Shown here: piece after piece, positions 59,886-64,000 of the stretch
Position numbering within the stretch: the first letter of the stretch is position 1
How the letters are laid out: the number at the start of each line of letters is the position of its first letter
NCBI GenBank assembly: GCA_963693365.1
Contig: CAVNZM010000008.1
Coordinates: 930,001 to 994,000, forward strand
Length of the DNA stretch: 64,000 bases
Direction of reading: 5' to 3'
From: Amoebidium appalachense
Lineage: Eukaryota > Ichthyosporea
Made by a program: the position numbers and the translations under genes
The notes under the pieces: model-generated
What the model saw: the letters and a program-made list of their open reading frames with translations, nothing else
The model's database searches: none
Told to the model about the DNA's origin: nothing

Positions 59886-60517
59886 GTAGTTAATATCGAC
59901 ATCCACGCTGGTGGTACCCCCCGCCCCCCTCCCCCCTTCCTCCCCCCCCCCCCCCCCCCCCCCCCTTCCCCCCCACCTGCCCATGCGATTATTATGGCCA
60001 GTAAGTTACTTTTCCATCTACCAAAGTTGTACGTGTATTCGTTACTTTTTCTTTTTTTTGAGGCATTGCTCCCGTCCTGGCCACAGATGCACATCCCCTC
60101 CCCCCCCCCCCTCTCCCCCGCGCTTCCCCCCCCCTCCGCGCGCGCGCACGCACACACACACACGCACACACACGCACACACACACACACACGCACACACA
60201 CGTTCAATGGTCAACTATTTCTAAGTTAGTATTGGGGGCAAAGTTATCGTGCTTAATGTGCAGTGTTGGTGTGCCTATCTGTGTGGCGGGGAATGTATGT
60301 GTGTGTGGTGTGGGTGAGTGTATCTGCATGTTCATGTCGGGTGCTCATCGCTGGTCAAAGTTTGTGCACCTCGTGTGCGCGTGTGGTACATGCGTGTGCA
60401 GGTACGTGTGAATTGAATACGTGTGAGTGTGTGCTGCGTGTGTGCGTGGTGGGGCGACTAGAGACGAGTACGAGAGGGGGGCGAGGAGAGGGGGGGGGAG
60501 GGGGGGACAGGGGGCCG

Positions 60518-60554
<37 letters not shown>

Positions 60555-60795
60555 GTATGACCTTTTGACATAGCCTGAGTTTCAGGTGAATCAGATCAAG
60601 AGTGACTTCCGTTAGTTAGCCTCAATGTTAACGTTTTGGGAATGTAAGTAAACCGCTGCTAAAAATCGTACTATATTTGATCGGGTTATCTGATATAGTC
60701 ATATCGTGATTGCAGCCTATGGGGTTGGAGGGGGGGGGAACCCACCTACTGAGGTGCATGTAGTGGGTACCCCCCCCCCCCCCTCCCACCCCCCT

Positions 60796-60904
60796 TGCTA
60801 GCCGGAGGGGTGCTGGGTCTCATCCTCCCCCCTCCGGGGGGTTGGACCCACCTGTCCAATTGCAAGGGGATGGGTGGGTCCCTCCCTCCCCCCCCCCCCT
60901 CCCC

Positions 60905-60956
<52 letters not shown>

Positions 60957-61052
60957 TTGCTAGCCGGAGGGGTGGTGGGTCCCCTTCTCCCCCCTCCGGG
61001 GGGGTGGACCCACTTGTCCAACTGCAAGGGGATGGGTGGGTCCCTCCCCCTC
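60796..61052. repeat. Tandem pair of about 160-bp GC-rich units
   Basis: Unit: TTGCTAGCCGGAGGGGTG, a C/G block, TGGACCCACCTGTCC, then GCAAGGGGATGGGTGGGTCC and a long C run. Copies start at 60796 and 60957. A related pair of GGTGGGTTCCCTC units lies at 59720-59830. Confidence 0.8.
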
Positions 61053-61202
61053 CCCCCCCCCCCCTCCCCCCCCCCCCCCCCTCTCCCCCCCCCCTCCCCC
61101 CCAAATGTTGCTACTACCCCCCTCCCCGTTTCAAAATCAAGAATCCCTAAGGTGGCCGGGACTGAATGTTTGCTTCGTAGATAGATTATGCTGTCCCTGG
61201 CC

Positions 61203-61243
<41 letters not shown>

Positions 61244-61979
61244 AAAAAATTGAAATACAATCAACCCCCCTCCCCCCCCCGGCCCTTGTCCTTGCCCAAC
61301 CCCTCTCCCCCTCAAGACCCCCCCTTTTCCTTCCACATAGTTTTTCGGCTCCCTCCCCCCTCCCCCCCCCCTCCCCCCCCCCCCCCCCCCCCCCGGCCCT
61401 CACTCTCCCGCCTTCCTCCTCTTCTTTGTTTGCTGGTTCGCCTTTTTGTCTTTTGGTAGGTTACGAGTCGTTGTCTGTTTGCCCGGGATGGGAGGCCTGG
61501 GAACGTTCTGTAGGGGGAGAGAGAGGGGGGGACGAGGGGGGGAACGAGCAGGTGTGCTCTTAATAGTGGACAGGAGAATATACGGTTTTCTTCTTTTGTA
61601 AAGTAACCCGACTCCTGATGTATCACACTGCAAATATGTATTAGTAACCCCCCCCCCTTCAAATTAAACTGACACCAGATTTAACTGACGATCACATAGA
61701 CCAAGTACTATCAGCACCCAGTCACGATGCAACTACCACACTGCACATTCCATTGGCCCAGTGTGCACACAGTACATCAACACGGTTCACTATTCTACAC
61801 GTGCCTTGTTGCCGCTTACAAATACCAAACAGTATCATATAGGCCCGGGACTGACGGCACGTGTGTCAATGGGTTGGTGTTCTCTATGCTTGGCGACCTT
61901 GCAATTGCACTGATCTGTGCCCTCCGTGAAATTGCACTCCCCTGGACGCAGAAGCCACCCACCAGAGGGGTGGGAAGAG

Positions 61980-62010
<31 letters not shown>

Positions 62011-62538
62011 GGGGTGCGTGGGTTGGTGGGGATGGGGATGGGGGGGACGGGGGGGGATTTAATGATTCCACGAGAGCCATCCATGTTTTCAGTTCGAATT
62101 CAAGCAGTTAACAAATTTGAGGCGGAGGGAAATTCATGTGTACTTCCAAATCTGCATGGTTGGTAAATGGTTGGCAGCGAAGAAATGCGGGAGAATGGTA
62201 AGTAAAACTGAATGCATATGTGTCCTTAGGGGAAAGGTGGTCTAAACGTGCTAAAAGTACCTTGCCGAATACAACTGCACACCATGGAAACACACTGGCA
62301 GATGTGCAGAAATATGATGCCATACAAAACACACACACTCGCTCTGTCTCTGTGTGTGTTTGCTTTACTGGGGGGGGCGGCGGGCGGGGAAGGGCCAGTA
62401 ATCACTGGAGCCAGGTGAACTTTGCAAAGTACTAAGATACACTGCGTCAAGTGCAACACGGTGGAAACTTGCGGCATGCACACACATAAAAGCAAGTAGC
62501 AGACTGTTCTCGGGCCCATTCAGTAAAGGAGCTAGCAA

Positions 62539-62615
<77 letters not shown>

Positions 62616-62617
<2 letters not shown>

Positions 62618-62757
62618 TGAATGCGGAACACGGTACAAAGTACGCATACACGACGAGAAGCATGGTGCAGGACACATGCAAAGGCAAACATTCAAGTATG
62701 CAACATCAGCCATGTGCACAGTATGCGTCATAAGCAGAGCCCATCCTCAGGGAGGAC
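62616..62757 (-). repeat. Dispersed intronic repeat, copy 8 (partial)
   Basis: 142 bp matching copies 1-3 from the GAATGCGG boundary to CAGGGAGGACCC, again bordered by a long G run and in the same orientation as all other copies. It lies where I find no gene. Confidence 0.9.
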
Positions 62758-62966
62758 CCGGGGCTAAATGGTGGTTGGGGTGATCCTGAATAAAAAGTCA
62801 CAGAAATGGCTTGACTGTTTATTGGCGGTATCCATGTTGAACACCAGTCAGCCCCCCTCGGCTGCTGGTTTTTACCATTCACCCCCCCCCCCCCACCCAC
62901 CCACCCACCCCCACCACACATATGCATACGGGTGACGGTGTTTTTCACGTTTTGTTGTGTGGATGT

Positions 62967-63013
<47 letters not shown>

Positions 63014-63355
63014 GAAGGCGATGTAGAGGCTATGCAAGACACCGTGACCTTGAGTTAGAGAATAATGGTGGGACCACAGAGAAACAGACGGAAGATGAGG
63101 CATGCAGCTTTCCAAAGTGAACCCACACATCACAAATCTGTTTAATATCTACGACGGATATGGCAATACAGGTAAAACAAATACAAACAGGGGTACCAGT
63201 GCCTACCCATTAAACCACCACTGATAAAAAGCCCGTCGTTTCTCACAGCTTGCATAACTGGCACGGACCCCCCTCCCCCCCCCCCCCCCCCCCCTTTTCC
63301 CATCTTTGTGAGCACAAAAACATGCAACTTCAAATCCATCCTCTAACCCCTTCCC

Positions 63356-63358
<3 letters not shown>

Positions 63359-63412
<54 letters not shown>
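63359..63412 (+). repeat. Poly-A run of about 54 nt
   Basis: Uninterrupted A run following CCCCAT. Could be a retroposition tail, but nothing recognisable lies upstream. Confidence 0.9.
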
Positions 63413-63413
<1 letters not shown>

Positions 63414-63546
63414 CGCCCCGGCCCTCTGTCATCGGCTTCGAGGCAAAGTAGTTACGACCAATAACTCCCTCAAATAACATAGCCATGGCATCACCATGTA
63501 TATTTCAACTGTGACAGAACCATGCATGGTTAACAGTCCCCTGCCT

Positions 63547-63580
<34 letters not shown>

Positions 63581-63583
63581 AAA

Positions 63584-64000
63584 GAAGACCAGCCACCATT
63601 CCCCTCCACAAGAAAGAATACACAGCACACAAACACACAATTAACCCTCTCCTTTCCTCCCCTGCCTGCCTGTCTCCCCCCCCCCACCACCACACACACA
63701 CAAAAGAGAGAGAACGAGGAGAGAGATAACCCCCCCCCCACCCCCCCCCCAAAAAAAAAAGAAGACCAGCCATCCCTTCCCCTCCACAAGAAAGAATACA
63801 CAGCACACAAACACACAATTAACCCTCTCCTTTCCTCCCCTGCCTGCCTGTCTCCGCCCCCCACCACACACACACAAAAGAGAGAGAACGAGGAGAGAGA
63901 TACCCCCCCCCCCCCCCCCAAAAGAAGACCAGCCATCCCTTCCCCTCCACAAGAAAGAATACACAGCACACAAACACACAATTAACCCTCTCCTTTCCCT
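63584..64000. repeat. Tandem array of 163-177-bp units
   Basis: Three copies start with GAAGACCAGCCA at about 63584, 63761 and 63924, each containing ACACAGCACACAAACACACA, a CCTGCCTGCCTGTCTCC block and a GAGAGAGAACGAGGAGAG block. Spacing changes are mostly in the C and A runs. The third copy runs off the window. Confidence 0.9.

Larger units (their letters stand above)
57483..64000. other. Repeat-rich right end, no gene supported
   Basis: 6.5 kb of long poly-C/poly-G runs (for example 57,779-57,819 and 60,903-60,956), TG/CA tracts, several local duplications and one copy of the dispersed repeat. Short open segments on the minus strand (around 62,800 and 63,430-63,500) look faintly coding but lack clean splice borders, so I do not call them. 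Confidence 0.5.

Noticed and set aside
62706-63520. Faint coding potential on the minus strand near 62.8 and 63.45 kb
   Set aside because: Readable stretches are short, one contains an in-frame stop just upstream, and no consistent splice sites link them.

Overview
This window is nuclear DNA from a eukaryote with spliced genes. Every multi-exon gene has GT-AG introns, and most introns and spacers are built from microsatellites: (CA/TG)n, (GA/CT)n, (CAGG)n, (ACGC)n and long poly-G or poly-C runs. Gene content (fungal-like ketol-acid reductoisomerase, NEK kinase, equilibrative nucleoside transporter, two-component receiver domains, branched-chain amino-acid enzymes with mitochondrial presequences) suggests an early-branching fungus or a unicellular relative of animals and fungi. 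That placement is an inference from a few proteins and is not firm.

Layout. 1-1,053: no gene seen. 1,054-9,425 (+): ankyrin-repeat protein in nine exons, ending in a CaaX lipidation box. 10,419-11,024 (+): intronless OsmC-family protein with a mitochondrial-type leader. 13,559-15,303 (+): two-exon equilibrative nucleoside transporter. About 32,402 down to 16,740 (-): thirteen small exons that join in phase into a protein with two receiver (REC) domains followed by a C-terminal bHLH DNA-binding domain. 43,473-33,379 (-): thirteen-exon NEK-family protein kinase. 44,864-45,259 (+): small secreted protein of unknown family. 52,643-48,649 (-): acetolactate synthase regulatory subunit (ILV6). 55,084-57,482 (+): ketol-acid reductoisomerase (ILV5), divergent from ILV6. 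57,483-64,000: repeats with no gene I can support.

How the genes relate. ILV6 and ILV5 act on consecutive steps of valine/isoleucine synthesis in mitochondria and share a 2.4-kb divergent intergenic region. The REC-REC-bHLH protein would be a phosphorelay output that binds E-boxes directly. This fusion is the most unusual item here and rests on exon phase and strand continuity, not on transcripts. A second novelty is a dispersed repeat, eight copies all in one orientation. Seven lie in introns of the REC-bHLH and ILV6 genes, and two copies of the unit carry an identical-length 83-bp exon-like module with good splice sites. A third is the frequent pairing of GT/G-rich 5' intron ends with CA/C-rich 3' intron ends, which could fold introns into long hairpins.

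All exon borders were placed by hand from reading frame, splice consensus and homology remembered from protein families; no alignment or RNA data were available.
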